Source: Bryobacterales bacterium
Lineage (GTDB): Bacteria; Acidobacteriota; Terriglobia; Bryobacterales; Bryobacteraceae
Direction of reading: 5' to 3'
Length of the DNA: 40,946 nucleotides
Assembly (NCBI GenBank): GCA_016789785.1
Contig: JAEUQE010000053.1
Span: forward strand, 1 to 40,946
In this document: piece after piece, positions 40,737-40,946 of the stretch
Layout of the letters: each line of letters opens with the position of its first letter
Numbering within the stretch: the first letter of the stretch is position 1
The notes under the pieces: generated by a model
Databases searched by the model: none
Told to the model about the DNA's origin: nothing
Seen by the model: only the letters and a program-made list of their open reading frames with translations
Made by a program: the position numbers and the translations under genes

Positions 40737-40946
40737 TCAGTCGCCAAGCAGACGGCCGTACGGTTCGAGCTCCCGCACATTGTCGCAGACGGCCTTGATG
40801 CCGGCCGTGATCGGAATGCCGAGGACGAGTCCCGCCGCGCCCCAGAGCGATCCCCAGAACATCAGCGCAATCGTCACGGCAAGCGGATTCAAGTGCACGC
40901 GCGCACCCACCATCTTCGGATACAGCAGATTCAACGCAAGCAAATG
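40737..40946 (-). CDS. AI-2E family transporter (partial, C-terminal end)
   Basis: About 70 C-terminal residues of an AI-2E/DUF20-family membrane protein; the gene enters from the right edge. The visible block LNPLAVTIALMFWGSLWGAAGLVLGIPITAGIKAVCDNV is the hallmark last hydrophobic segments of the family, followed by ELEPYGRLLGD and a stop at 40737. Members have been linked to autoinducer-2 export or Na+/H+ antiport; the specific role cannot be inferred. It is convergent with the permease pair, 14 bases apart. Confidence 0.88.
   Translation of the reverse strand, partial: HLLALNLLYPKMVGARVHLNPLAVTIALMFWGSLWGAAGLVLGIPITAGIKAVCDNVRELEPYGRLLGD

Noticed and set aside
1..40946. CRISPR arrays, tRNA or rRNA genes, insertion sequences, prophage genes
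   Set aside because: No regularly spaced repeats, no cloverleaf or rRNA-like sequence, no transposase or phage protein motifs were found on either strand.

Overview
The window is a gene-dense piece of a high-GC bacterial chromosome. It most resembles an Acidobacteriota genome of the Bryobacterales/Solibacter type. That is an inference from three things: a very large Oar-like TonB-dependent receptor with an N-terminal carboxypeptidase-regulatory domain, the acidobacterial-looking long FtsL, and the mix of DinB, PQQ-propeller and MacB-type permease genes. There is no rRNA, tRNA, CRISPR array, insertion sequence or prophage. Nearly all genes look chromosomal and ancestral, apart from one decayed toxin-antitoxin pair.

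Layout. 1-2498 (minus): start of the division and cell-wall (dcw) cluster, mraZ-rsmH-ftsL-ftsI, with ftsI cut by the left edge and a four-box MraZ operator over the mraZ start. 2830-6918: a YdcF/SanA-like envelope protein convergent with an Oar-like outer-membrane receptor. 7087-10025 (plus): a peroxide/iron-stress operon made of a Fur/PerR regulator with its own box in its promoter, rubrerythrin without rubredoxin, a GlpC-like Fe-S oxidoreductase and a DUF3501 protein. 10146-10727: intact parD followed by a frameshifted parE. 10767-12296 (minus): zinc-ribbon protein and MDR dehydrogenase. 12717-15257 (minus): alpha-glucan phosphorylase. 15566-16081: Rrf2 regulator.

16227-22546 (plus) holds an orphan OpuC-like lipoprotein followed by a tightly overlapping cobalamin uptake and salvage operon: btuF-btuD-btuC-cobU-cobS-cobC-cobT. 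These genes import corrinoids and rebuild the nucleotide loop. I found no cobalamin riboswitch. After it come a Tat-exported D-threonine aldolase/D-serine dehydratase-like protein (22569-23792) and a small P-loop kinase (23889-24347).

24555-28385 is a glycan-type region: an FkbM methyltransferase and a methyltransferase-GT2 fusion on the minus strand, divergent from a GT39-like membrane glycosyltransferase, then a PQQ-propeller protein with an EF-hand. 29784-33627 is a divergent DNA-repair pair, uvrA and mutY. 33960-36595 carries a small unknown protein behind a good promoter, a DUF2461 protein, murB and a DinB protein. 36599-37534 encodes a Wzt-like protein whose ATPase half has lost its catalytic motifs. 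The right end has a second DinB protein, two tandem MacB-type permeases without an ATPase, and the C-terminus of an AI-2E family transporter cut by the right edge.

The most interesting observations are the degenerate Wzt-like protein, the PerR-box peroxide operon with its altered Fe-S oxidoreductase, the periodic MraZ boxes reaching into the mraZ start codon, and the parE pseudogene whose indels can be reconstructed.
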